Shown here: positions 23,198 to 31,969 of the stretch, piece by piece
Position numbering within the stretch: the first letter of the stretch is position 1
Layout: each line of letters starts with the position of its first letter
Assembly: GCF_018139625.1 (NCBI RefSeq)
Contig: NZ_JAGSOH010000036.1
Coordinates: 1 to 58,045 of the forward strand
DNA from: Actinospica acidithermotolerans
Lineage (GTDB): Bacteria; Actinomycetota; Actinomycetes; Streptomycetales; Catenulisporaceae
DNA length: 58,045 bases
Reading direction: 5' to 3'
Program-made: the position numbers and the translations under genes
Notes under the pieces: model-generated
What the model was told of the DNA's origin: nothing
Databases searched by the model: none
Seen by the model: only the letters and a program-made list of their open reading frames with translations

Positions 23198-25891
23198 TTA
23201 GGCGTAGCCGAGCTTCTTGAACACCGTCAGGCACTCCGGCGCGGCCGTCGAGGCGCCGTAGCCGCCCTTGATGCTCAGCGCGCACATCGCGATGTCGTGC
23301 TGGTCGTCGAACACGACGAACCAGCTGTTGTTGTACAGGTTGGCGCCGCTGCCGACTTCGGCGGTTCCGGTCTTGCCGAAGAAGTGGCCGTTGTTCGGGA
23401 AGCCGACGCCCGCCGCCGTCCCGTAGCTCTCCGAGATGACCTCGGACATCATCGTCCTGAGCGCGGACTGCGTGTGCGAGGGCAGCGCCGTGGCGGTGAT
23501 CTGCGTCTGCTTCGGCACGACGATCGGCTGCTTGAACGTGCCGGTCATCACCGTCGCGGCCACCGAGCACATCGCCAGCGGGCAGGCGACCACGTCCGCC
23601 TGGCCGACCAGCGACTCCGCGAGCCCCGCGCCGCTCAGGTTGGTCGGCACGTTCATGTACTGCGCGGACTCGCCGACGCCGATGTCCCACTTCTGATTCA
23701 GGCCGAAGTAGTTCTTGGCCGTGTCGGACAGAAGGTTCTGCGTCACCTTGGAGTCGCTGTAGAAGTTCGAGAACGCGTTGTTGCAGGACCGTGCGAAGTC
23801 CTCGGCGTACGTGTAGTCGCCGCCCTCGCCCTCGGAGTTGTGCAGCACGACGCTCTCGATGGTCAGCGTGGTCGGGCACGGCGCGTCCGTGCTCGTGGTG
23901 ACCACGCCCGCGTTCAGCAGCGCCGTCGAGGTGATGATCTTGAACGTCGATCCGGGCGCGACCCGCGCCAGCAGCGCGTTGTCGTAGTACTGGCTGGTCG
24001 TGTTGTTCGCGATCGCCAGGATGTGTCCGGTGGACGGCTGGATGACCACCATCGCGCTGCTGGCCTTGAAGGTGACCGCGGACTCGGCGGCCGACTGCAC
24101 CTTCATGTCGAGCGTGCTGGCGACGGTGCCGTTGTTGATCGGGTCGGTCAGCGTGGCGACCGTCGCGACCTGCTCGCCCTTGGCGTTGACCATGATGATC
24201 TGCTGGCCGTCGGTCGCGCCGGTCACCGTCGCCTTGCTGATCAGGACGTTGACCAGGCTGGCGAGGCTCGGGTGCGCCGTGGTGTCGATCAGCGTGCCGT
24301 TGCGGTCCGCCACGCCCTTGACCGAGGCCGGGGTCTTCTTGATCTTCAGCTGGTAGCCGGACTTGAGCGAGGCGTAGAGGATCTCCGGCGTCCACTGCAC
24401 GAACCAGCGGGTGTAGCCGTCGATCTGCTTCGAATAGGTCGCGAAGCCGCTCTGGTACTGCCACTGGCCCATCGGCGAACCGGCCTGGGTGGTGATCGCG
24501 AAGGTCATCCAGCCGACGCTGTTGGCCGCGTTCGGGTTGAGCACCAGGCCGACGACGCCGAGGTTCTCCTTGTACCACTTGAGCGCGGCCAGCGACTCGG
24601 TCGGATTGTCGGTGATGTTCGCGGCCGTCTCCAGCTCGCCGTTCTGCCACGCCGTCAGGAACGCGGTGCCGGTCTGCGTCGCGGAGGAGGCGCCGGAGTC
24701 GGTGGCCGGGGCGAAGCCGACGGTCGGCACCTTCGGCGTCGTGCCGGGCAGCTTGATAACGCCCGCGGCGGTCATCCCGGCGACCGCGGCGACCGCGATG
24801 CCGCCGCCCGCGATCAGGGCGCGGCGCCCCAGCCTCCGGTGGGAGACCTCGCCGTCCTGCTCGAGCTCGCGCCGGTCCAGCTTGAAGTTCTGCGGCGGCG
24901 GCAGCTGGGAGCGGCCGGGGTCCACCTTGTGGAACTCCGGCGGCCGGTATCCGCGCGCGGTGCCGGTCTGCGGGGCCACGCCCAGCACGGACGGCTGGAC
25001 CCGCGTCTCCTGCGCGTCGGCGCCGGACACGGCGGGCTGCACCCGCGTCTGCTGGGCGTCGGCCTGGCCGGGCACGGTCGGATCGGCCGGCGCCTGCTCC
25101 GGGCTGCTCCAGGACGCGCTCGCCGAGCGGCCGCCGCCGTAGCCCGCGGGGGCGGAGGTGTACGGACGGTGCCGCATGCCCGGGGTCGGGGCCGAGACCG
25201 GCGGCAGGACGGTCGTCTCGCCCGCGCGCGGCTCGGTGACCTTCGGTATCAGCGTCGTCTCTTCGACCTCGGTGGCCGGCGGCGCGGGCGGCACCGGGCC
25301 GTCCTCGCCGTCCTCGTCCAGGGAGCCGGCCCGGGCCTCGGCGGCGGAGTCCTCGGACCCGTCCGGCCCGCCGTCCCCGTCCTCGCCGTCTCCGTCCTCG
25401 CCGTCGACGGGGACCGAGACGACCTGGGTGCGCAGGCTGTCCTCCTCGTCCTCGGGATCGTCGTCGGGCTCCGGCGCGTCGGATTCGGCGGCCGGCCGCT
25501 CGCCGTCGTCATCCCCGTCCCCGTCCCCGTCTTCGTCCTCGGGCTCGACCTCGGGGGCCTCGGAGACCGGGATCGGCACGGGCTTGGCCTTGGGCGCGAA
25601 CGCGTCGAAGGATCCCCTGACCGACTCCGTCGCCGGGGGCTGCACCTCCTCCGCGTCGTCCGCCGGCTCCTCGGCGTCCTCGCCCCGCGCCCCCTCGGGC
25701 CCGCCCTCCGGCTCCCGCCGCGCGGTCGCGGGCTCGGACGCGGCCGCGGCCGCGTCCGTCTTCCGCTCGGCCTGCTCCTCGGCCGCGGCCTCCGGCTGCT
25801 CCCCGGTCCCGGGGTCCCGGCCGTCGACCGGTGCGTCCGCCATCTCTCCCGTACCGCCTCGTCCGTCTCGCGATTGATCCGAGTACCTCAT
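23198..25891 (-). CDS. MecA-like class B penicillin-binding protein with a long acidic N-terminal tail
   Basis: A 897-residue transpeptidase that would cross-link peptidoglycan outside the membrane. Residues 1-340 are disordered and rich in Asp, Glu, Pro and Ala. A membrane anchor follows at about 358-380 (RRALIAGGGIAVAAVAGM), then an NTF2-like MecA_N domain (about 400-510) and the transpeptidase domain with SxxK (Ser648, STFK), SxN (SCN, about 702-704) and KTG (about 840-842). The acidic tail should be cytoplasmic. Start is ATG 25891 or 25843; neither has a well-spaced ribosome binding site. It is divergent from the TPR gene at 26036. Confidence 0.88.
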   Translation of the reverse strand: MRYSDQSRDGRGGTGEMADAPVDGRDPGTGEQPEAAAEEQAERKTDAAAAASEPATARREPEGGPEGARGEDAEEPADDAEEVQPPATESVRGSFDAFAPKAKPVPIPVSEAPEVEPEDEDGDGDGDDDGERPAAESDAPEPDDDPEDEEDSLRTQVVSVPVDGEDGDGEDGDGGPDGSEDSAAEARAGSLDEDGEDGPVPPAPPATEVEETTLIPKVTEPRAGETTVLPPVSAPTPGMRHRPYTSAPAGYGGGRSASASWSSPEQAPADPTVPGQADAQQTRVQPAVSGADAQETRVQPSVLGVAPQTGTARGYRPPEFHKVDPGRSQLPPPQNFKLDRRELEQDGEVSHRRLGRRALIAGGGIAVAAVAGMTAAGVIKLPGTTPKVPTVGFAPATDSGASSATQTGTAFLTAWQNGELETAANITDNPTESLAALKWYKENLGVVGLVLNPNAANSVGWMTFAITTQAGSPMGQWQYQSGFATYSKQIDGYTRWFVQWTPEILYASLKSGYQLKIKKTPASVKGVADRNGTLIDTTAHPSLASLVNVLISKATVTGATDGQQIIMVNAKGEQVATVATLTDPINNGTVASTLDMKVQSAAESAVTFKASSAMVVIQPSTGHILAIANNTTSQYYDNALLARVAPGSTFKIITSTALLNAGVVTTSTDAPCPTTLTIESVVLHNSEGEGGDYTYAEDFARSCNNAFSNFYSDSKVTQNLLSDTAKNYFGLNQKWDIGVGESAQYMNVPTNLSGAGLAESLVGQADVVACPLAMCSVAATVMTGTFKQPIVVPKQTQITATALPSHTQSALRTMMSEVISESYGTAAGVGFPNNGHFFGKTGTAEVGSGANLYNNSWFVVFDDQHDIAMCALSIKGGYGASTAAPECLTVFKKLGYA

Positions 25892-26035
25892 CCGACTCTA
25901 TTGGACGCTCGGGGGATCGTGTCCAGTTGCCCGCTGGACGGGAAAACGATCTGTGGGCCGGCGTGCGGTAGTTTGGTCCGCCGTGGCTCCGGTGCGGCCT
26001 ACCGGAGGGGTGGAAGAGGCGGGAGGGACAGGCGC

Positions 26036-28015
26036 GTGTTCGAGAGCTGGCTCGGCGCCCAGATGGGCCGGGACCCGGGCTGCACGGCGTGCGCCCGGCA
26101 CGCCGAGGGCGCGGAGGCGGCGGCGCAGCGGCACGACGAGCAGGCGCTGGAGCTCTGGGAGCCGGTCCTCGCCGGGGACCTGGTCTGCGACCACCAGCCG
26201 CACGGCGTCTACGGTTCCGCGCTGATGGTGCTCGTGCGCCAGGACCGGCTCGACGACGCGATCCACTACCACCGCCACGGCTACCGCATCGCGCGCCGCA
26301 AGCCCAGGTTCCGCGCCGCGATCGGCGAGCACCTGGAGTTCTGCGCGCTGGCCGGCCCCGAGCACCGCGGCCTCGAACTGCTCGCCGAGCACGCCGACTG
26401 GCTCACCGAGCCCGCGCCGGGCCACGCCGCGCAGGCCGAGTTCCTGACCGGCGCGAGCGTGCTGCTGGCCCGGCTCGTCGCGCTCGGGCACGCGGAGCTG
26501 CCGGTGCCGATGCCGCCCTCGCCGGGCGCGCACATGCCGACCGGCGAGGAGCTGACCGTGGGCGTGCTGCGCGGCTTCGTGGACGCCGAGCTGGATTCGC
26601 TGGCCGCGCGCATCGGGCGCGCCGAGCTGGAGGCCGGGCGCGAGCCGCACTACGCTGCGCGGCTGCGGATGCGCCGGCTGCGGCAGCACTCGCTGGCCCC
26701 GTTCGACCTGGCGACGCGCAGCACCATCCGCGAGCCGTCGCACGAGCCGCCTCCGTACGCCGAGCCGGCCGCCGCGCACCTCGAGGTCCCCGGCATGGAG
26801 GACCTGTACGCGCTGACCGACATGCTCTACCAGGCCGGCGAGATGGAGGAGGTCGGCCCGGCGCTGCGCCAGGTGATCGACCGCTCGGTGGCGGCCAAGG
26901 CGCCGTGGTACGCGGCGCGCGCGGAGATGAACCTCTCCCGGCTGGTCGGCGCCGAGGGCGACAAGGCCGCGGCGGTGCGGTACGCGCGGGCCGCGGTGAT
27001 GGACTGCGTGGACACCCGGCTGCGCGGCGCGGCGGCGCTGACCTTGGCGAACGCGCTGTGGGAGCTGGACGGCCGGGAGGCGGAGGCGATCCTGCCCGCC
27101 CTCGAGTCGGCGAGCATGTACGCGGCGGAGGACCGGAACGCCGAGGCGGCGATGGCCCGCCTGCAGGGCGCCGACGCGCTGGCGTACGTCGGGCGGCGCA
27201 GCGGCGCGGTCGCCCTCTACCAGCGCTCGTTCGCAGAGCTCGATGACGACGAGTACTGGCATCCGCACAGCCAGGGCCGCGAGCTGGCCAACCACTCGCT
27301 CCAGTACGCGCGTGCGCTGCTGCAGTCCGGCGAGGAGGCGGAGGGCCTCGCCGTGCTCGACCGGCTCGGCCGCCGGATCGCGGCGTGGGAGGACGGCGAA
27401 GGCCGCTTCGAGGTCACCGTCAACACCGCCTACACGCTGCGGGACTGCGATCAGGAGCAGCCGGCGTACGAGGCGTTCCTGCGGGCCGCCGACCTGGCCG
27501 AGGGTGATCCGGACCGGCTGCGCACCCGGGTGCGCTGCCTGCGCTCGGCGGCCTGGCTGATCGAGGGCGGCGACCGGCGGCGGGCGGTCGAGCTGATGGA
27601 CCTGGCCGGCTCGGCGCTGGTCCTGCGGCTGAACGACGAGCCTGAGCCGAACCGCGGCGAGCTGCGGATCGAGCTGGCCGAGACGCACCTGCAGCGCGCC
27701 GAGCTCACCCGCGACCGGCAGCGGCACGCGTTGCAGGACGCGGCCGCCGCGTACGCCGGGCTGCGCCAGGGCATGGAGCTCCGGTTCGCTCAGGACGGCT
27801 CGCGGCCGTTCGGGCTCCACCGGCGGCTGGCCGACGCGGCGCTGCTGCTCGGCGAGCTGGAGGCGGCCCGCTCGGGCTCGCCGCGCTCGGCCGTCGAGCG
27901 GCTGCGGGCGCTGGCGCGGGAGCTGGAGGCGGCGGGCGGCGAGGGCTTCGCCGAGATCGTCAAGGATCTGACGGTCCGGATCGACGGGTTCGAACCGGGC
28001 GACGGGAGGGCGTGA
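26036..28015 (+). CDS. Large TPR-repeat protein, first of a paralogous pair
   Basis: 659 residues of almost entirely alpha-helical repeats of the TPR/SEL1 kind, for example LWEPVLAGDLVC, YHRHGYRIARRKPRFRAAIG and AALTLANALWELDGREAEA. The N-terminus carries a possible metal site, C-x2-C-x2-H (residues about 20-26), followed by CDHQPH near 49. No enzyme domain, signal peptide or membrane segment is seen, so a cytoplasmic scaffold or regulator is likely. The start is GTG at 26036 with GGGAGG 9 bases upstream. It is followed by the larger paralogue after a 4-base gap, so they form an operon. Family unknown. Confidence 0.8.
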   Translation: MFESWLGAQMGRDPGCTACARHAEGAEAAAQRHDEQALELWEPVLAGDLVCDHQPHGVYGSALMVLVRQDRLDDAIHYHRHGYRIARRKPRFRAAIGEHLEFCALAGPEHRGLELLAEHADWLTEPAPGHAAQAEFLTGASVLLARLVALGHAELPVPMPPSPGAHMPTGEELTVGVLRGFVDAELDSLAARIGRAELEAGREPHYAARLRMRRLRQHSLAPFDLATRSTIREPSHEPPPYAEPAAAHLEVPGMEDLYALTDMLYQAGEMEEVGPALRQVIDRSVAAKAPWYAARAEMNLSRLVGAEGDKAAAVRYARAAVMDCVDTRLRGAAALTLANALWELDGREAEAILPALESASMYAAEDRNAEAAMARLQGADALAYVGRRSGAVALYQRSFAELDDDEYWHPHSQGRELANHSLQYARALLQSGEEAEGLAVLDRLGRRIAAWEDGEGRFEVTVNTAYTLRDCDQEQPAYEAFLRAADLAEGDPDRLRTRVRCLRSAAWLIEGGDRRRAVELMDLAGSALVLRLNDEPEPNRGELRIELAETHLQRAELTRDRQRHALQDAAAAYAGLRQGMELRFAQDGSRPFGLHRRLADAALLLGELEAARSGSPRSAVERLRALARELEAAGGEGFAEIVKDLTVRIDGFEPGDGRA

Positions 28016-28019
28016 GGTG

Positions 28020-31000
28020 ATGTCGACGACGCGGCTCGAGGTGCTCAAGGAGCGCTTCGACGAGCTCGACGAGCTGCCCTACGGGCCCGAGCGGATCGCC
28101 GGCCACCACGCCCTGCTCGCGGCCGCGGAGACCGCCGGCGACCCGTCGTTCCACGTCAAGGTGCTGGTCTGGATCTCCGACGACTACATGGAGACCGGCG
28201 ACCAGCCCCGCATGATCGAGTTCTTCGACAAGGCGTGGGAGCGGTTCCTCGCGGACGAGGACGACATCGACCCGTACGTGCGCTTCAACCTGCGCACGAC
28301 CTTCGGCCCGACGCTCAGCGCACTGGCCGCGGACCCGGACGTGCCGGACCGCGAGGTGCTGGTCCGGTTCAACGTGATGGAGGCGTTCTACCGGAAGTAC
28401 GGCTACAGCCTGCGCGCCGTCTACCGGTCCCGCTTCTTCTACCACCGGCGGCGCGGCGAGAACGACCTGGCGACCGAGCAGGTCGAGCTGCTGGTCGAGG
28501 AGCCCGGCGACTACGGCGCCCGCTGCGACGCGAACGGGCCGATGATCGCGGCCCAGTGGTACCAGACCGGCGGCCAGGACCTCGAACGCGCGGCCGAGCT
28601 GTGGCGCTCGGTCCTGGACCTGGCCGACCAGCGCTGCGCCGAGGACCACCGGGCCGAGGCGCACGCGGAGCTGACGCACCTGGCCACGCGGCTCGGCCGG
28701 TACGCGCAAGCGCGGCTCAACCACCGCCTCGGCTACCCGCTCGTCCGCCGCGACACGAAGCAGTGGCGCTGCCTGGACCTGCACATGATCTACGCGGAGA
28801 AGGCGCGGGACGTCGTGGCGATGCTGCGCATCATCCACGACCACGTCGAGGTGCTCGACGCGCCGATGGACGACGACGTGTTCTGGTATCAGGGCCGTGT
28901 CCTGCAGTTCCTGCACCTGCTCGTGGCGCGCGGGCACGGCCTGCTGCCGGTCACGCTGGCCGACCGCGGCGAGACCACCGTCGCCCGGCTGCGCGACCGG
29001 CTGGACGCCGGGCTCGGCGCGTACGTCGCCGCGGCCGCGAGCCCGGAGGCGCGCAAGGAGCTGGAGGAGCAGCTCGAGCCGTTCCGGGAGAGCATCCTGG
29101 ACAAGATCGACCTGCCGGAAGAGGAGGAGAACGACCCGTTCTGGGACTCCGTGCTGCCTCCGGTGCCCGCGCCGTGGGCCGCGCCGCCGAACCTCGAGGA
29201 CCTGCCCAAGGGCTGGTCGGCGCAGGACGCGCTGCTCGCCGAGGCGCGGGTGCTCGACTTCCTGGACCACCCGCACTCGGAGGGTGCGTGGGCCAGCGTC
29301 GCCGCGCTCGGCACGCCGCGCTCGCCGGCCGACCAGGCCCGGCTGGCCGGATACCGCGCGAACGTGCTGGTCAGGGACGGGGATTACGCGTCAGCCCGGA
29401 CGATGTGGCTGCGCGCCGCCGAGCTGTGGGAGCAGGCCGGGCGGCCGGCCCAGGGCATGTACAGCCGCGTGCTGGCGTCCATGTGCGCGTTCCTGACCGG
29501 GGACCGGGCGGCCGCGTTCGCCGAGCGGGACGCCGTGGTCGCGCACGCCCGGGCGGAGCACGCGGCGGGCCGGATGGAGGACGGCGAGCTGCTGCGGATC
29601 CTCGTCGAGGACTTCCGGCTGAACTCGACGACCGAGATCATGGCGTTCGGCGCGGACCCGAACCAGATCATGGACAACACCGAGACGAACGCGAAGTTCA
29701 GCGCGGCCAACGAGCTCTACCTCGACAAGTGCGTGGCGCACGCGCCGTGGGCGACGCTGCTCGACGCGTGGGGCTTCTACCGGCAGCAGATGAGCCGCCT
29801 GTACGCGCGCTACGGCCTGGAGCACGAGTTCGTGCGCTCGGCGACGCAGAAGGTCGACTTCTGGTACGCCAAGTCCCGGGACGCGTACCGCGACGCGCTG
29901 ATGTTCTTCGAGCAGGCCGAGCGCGAGGCGCGGCGCGGCGAGAACCTGCTGGACGCGGACCTGTTCGAGGACGCCGAACTCGCCGCGGTCGAGGCGATCC
30001 GGCTGAACGCGGGCCTCAACGCCAAGAACGTCGGCAGGTTCCGGCTGCTCCAGGCGCAGGCGATCCGCGAGCAGTTGGGCGCCGACACCGATCGCGACGA
30101 GGAGCTGCTCGCCGCGGCCCGAGAGGCCGCCGGGATGCTGGCCGCCGACGACGATGAGGGCGCCGCCGCCGCGCGTGCGCTGATCGGCGACGTGCACGTG
30201 CGCGCCGGGCGCTACGACGTGGCCCTGGCCGTCTACGAACCCGTGATCCGCGAGCTCGCCGGCGACGGGCCGGGCGGGGCCGGAGAGGCCGGCGGCGCGG
30301 CGACCGGCGTGGACGGCTGGTCCAGCCGCGACGCGCGCCGGGTGCTGCGCCGGGCCGTGGCGGGCAAGTTCGTCTGCCTGCGCCTGCTCGAGCGCTGCGA
30401 CGAGGCCGACGCGCTCATCGGGGACCTGCTCGCGAAGCTGCCGGAGTGGAACCGCGTCACGGTGGCGTGGATCTGGCACGACATCGGCCGCGCCTTCCAG
30501 TTCCTCGGCGACAGCCAGCAGGCCTTCGACGATTACAGCCAGGCGATCTACCTCGCGGACACGCTCGGCGCCTGGGAGCCGCACTTCGCCTCGCTGCTGC
30601 ACTCGGCCGAGTCGCTGGCCCCCACGACGCCGAAGTCCGCCATGACGATGCTCAACGAAGCCGTCGGCGTCATCGGTGCGGCCATCGAGAAGGAGCTCGC
30701 CCTCCTGGCCGAGCGGGAGGAGCGCTCCGCGCAGCACGCCGTCGCGCGCGGCGAGCCCGTCCCCGAGCGGGCGGCGCCGGTCGCCGACCCCGCGATGGTC
30801 GCCCGGCAGGCCCGCGCCAAGATCTTGCGCGTCGAGCTGCTGTTCGACCCGGAGCCCGCCGACGAGCAGATCCTCACCGAACTGCTTCCCGAGGCGTTCC
30901 GCGTGGCCGCGGAGGGGGCCGACACCCTCGCCCGGCTGATCCACGCCGCCGATCCGGCCGACCCCCGCCGCCGCCCGCTGCTCGCCGACCTGGAGGCCGC

Positions 31001-31226
31001 CACCGGGTGGCTCGTCGCCGTCCAGCGCGGCTCCGGCGACACCGCGGGTGCGGCCGCCCGCTGGGCCGCCCTCGCCGACCTGGCGACGGCGGCCGGGTTC
31101 GAGGACGTGGCCCGGCGGGCGACGGGGAAGGCGCAGGCGCTCACCGGCGGCATGAGCGCGGGCGCGGGTGCTCAGACCCCTGATCCGGTCCACGAGCTGG
31201 AGGCGGCGGTCGCCGCAGAGGCGTAG
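28020..31226 (+). CDS. Very large TPR-repeat protein, second of a paralogous pair
   Basis: 1068 residues, predicted wholly helical, with TPR-like units throughout. It shares the N-terminal module of the preceding protein: NHRLGYPLVRRDTKQWRCLD here matches HRHGYRIARRKPRFRAA there, and LVARGHGLLPVTL matches LVALGHAELPVPM. It then has extra repeats and a Glu-rich linker (LPEEEENDPFW near 365). Near the C-terminus an ordinary TPR is clear (WIWHDIGRAFQFLGDSQQAFDDYSQAIYL, in adjoining parts, about 820-848). ATG 28020 is chosen; GTG 28017 is possible. GGGAGGG lies upstream. No catalytic domain is seen. Function unknown. Confidence 0.8.
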   Translation: MSTTRLEVLKERFDELDELPYGPERIAGHHALLAAAETAGDPSFHVKVLVWISDDYMETGDQPRMIEFFDKAWERFLADEDDIDPYVRFNLRTTFGPTLSALAADPDVPDREVLVRFNVMEAFYRKYGYSLRAVYRSRFFYHRRRGENDLATEQVELLVEEPGDYGARCDANGPMIAAQWYQTGGQDLERAAELWRSVLDLADQRCAEDHRAEAHAELTHLATRLGRYAQARLNHRLGYPLVRRDTKQWRCLDLHMIYAEKARDVVAMLRIIHDHVEVLDAPMDDDVFWYQGRVLQFLHLLVARGHGLLPVTLADRGETTVARLRDRLDAGLGAYVAAAASPEARKELEEQLEPFRESILDKIDLPEEEENDPFWDSVLPPVPAPWAAPPNLEDLPKGWSAQDALLAEARVLDFLDHPHSEGAWASVAALGTPRSPADQARLAGYRANVLVRDGDYASARTMWLRAAELWEQAGRPAQGMYSRVLASMCAFLTGDRAAAFAERDAVVAHARAEHAAGRMEDGELLRILVEDFRLNSTTEIMAFGADPNQIMDNTETNAKFSAANELYLDKCVAHAPWATLLDAWGFYRQQMSRLYARYGLEHEFVRSATQKVDFWYAKSRDAYRDALMFFEQAEREARRGENLLDADLFEDAELAAVEAIRLNAGLNAKNVGRFRLLQAQAIREQLGADTDRDEELLAAAREAAGMLAADDDEGAAAARALIGDVHVRAGRYDVALAVYEPVIRELAGDGPGGAGEAGGAATGVDGWSSRDARRVLRRAVAGKFVCLRLLERCDEADALIGDLLAKLPEWNRVTVAWIWHDIGRAFQFLGDSQQAFDDYSQAIYLADTLGAWEPHFASLLHSAESLAPTTPKSAMTMLNEAVGVIGAAIEKELALLAEREERSAQHAVARGEPVPERAAPVADPAMVARQARAKILRVELLFDPEPADEQILTELLPEAFRVAAEGADTLARLIHAADPADPRRRPLLADLEAATGWLVAVQRGSGDTAGAAARWAALADLATAAGFEDVARRATGKAQALTGGMSAGAGAQTPDPVHELEAAVAAEA

Positions 31227-31257
31227 GCGGCCCTGGGTTCGTGGCCGGTCCGGCGGA

Positions 31258-31824
31258 TTAGCGATTCCTTCGGTATTTGAGCTCGACGATTCCGCCGTTC
31301 GAGGGCGTGCATGAAATGAGTTCGAGCTGATATGACCTTGGAATGCCGTCGAACAGGCGGGTGCCCTCGCCCGCGACGTACGGGAACAGGCTCACATGGA
31401 GTTCGTCGATCAGGTCGGACTGCAGGAAGGAGCGAAAGATGCTGACGCCTCCCCACACGATCACGTAGCCGTCGCCGCCCTGCCTGATCTTCTCGACCTC
31501 TTCCGCCGTGTCACCAGCGGCGATGGTGGTGTTGGCCCAGTCGGCGCGCTTCAGCGTCCGGGAGAAGACGACCTTCTGCCCGGCGGTCAGGATGTCCGCG
31601 AACGGGTGGTCGGGTGAGATCGTCGTCATGGCCTCGCTGATGGCTTCGTAGGAAGCGCGGCCCATGACGTGCACATCGGCGTTCCGGACGAATTCGAGTT
31701 GCGACGGGGCGTCCGGCTGATTGTTCTCAGGCAGGCTGAAACAGAAATTCCAGAATTCGGTGTTCTCGTCGGCGAGCAGTCCGTCGATCGAGTAATTGAA
31801 AACCGTCGCAATCAGCTTCCGCAT
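31258..31824 (-). CDS. Dihydrofolate reductase-family (RibD C-terminal-like) protein
   Basis: 188 residues of the RibD_C/DHFR-like fold: MRKLIATVFNYSIDGLLADE at the N-terminus, VMGRASYEAIS near 53-63, the GGDGYVIVWGGVSIFRSFL segment near 115-133 with the NADPH-binding Gly-Gly, and DELHVSLFPYVAGEGTRLF near 139-157. Proteins of this group are widespread in actinomycetes as stand-alone NADPH reductases of unknown substrate. GGAGG, 7 bases before the ATG, sets the start. It sits convergent to the TPR operon and divergent from the SpoIIE phosphatase. Codon use is less GC-rich than the neighbours, which may mean later arrival. Confidence 0.85.
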   Translation of the reverse strand: MRKLIATVFNYSIDGLLADENTEFWNFCFSLPENNQPDAPSQLEFVRNADVHVMGRASYEAISEAMTTISPDHPFADILTAGQKVVFSRTLKRADWANTTIAAGDTAEEVEKIRQGGDGYVIVWGGVSIFRSFLQSDLIDELHVSLFPYVAGEGTRLFDGIPRSYQLELISCTPSNGGIVELKYRRNR

Positions 31825-31956
31825 GATCTGACCTCCGTGCCCTTGTCGGTAGCGCGTCGCGCCGACCCTACCGCCGGGTTACTCGCTCCGGGGGATTTCC
31901 GGCGCCGGCCCGCGTGCCGGGGGCCGCGGGGATCGCGGGAAGCGATCTTCCATTCA

Positions 31957-31962
31957 TATACT
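31957..31962 (+). promoter_or_regulatory. -10 element for a leaderless phosphatase transcript
   Basis: TATACT ends 4 bases before a GTG and 7 bases before the ATG at 31970. Start codon and transcription start should coincide at 31967-31970. Confidence 0.5.
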
Positions 31963-31969
31963 TAGCGTG

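Noticed and set aside
23189-28015. A 1608-codon plus-strand open frame running through the penicillin-binding protein gene and the first TPR gene
   Set aside because: Its first two-thirds are antisense to a gene with clear transpeptidase motifs. In 70% GC DNA such shadow frames are common, and only the part from 26036 has a ribosome binding site and protein-like sequence.
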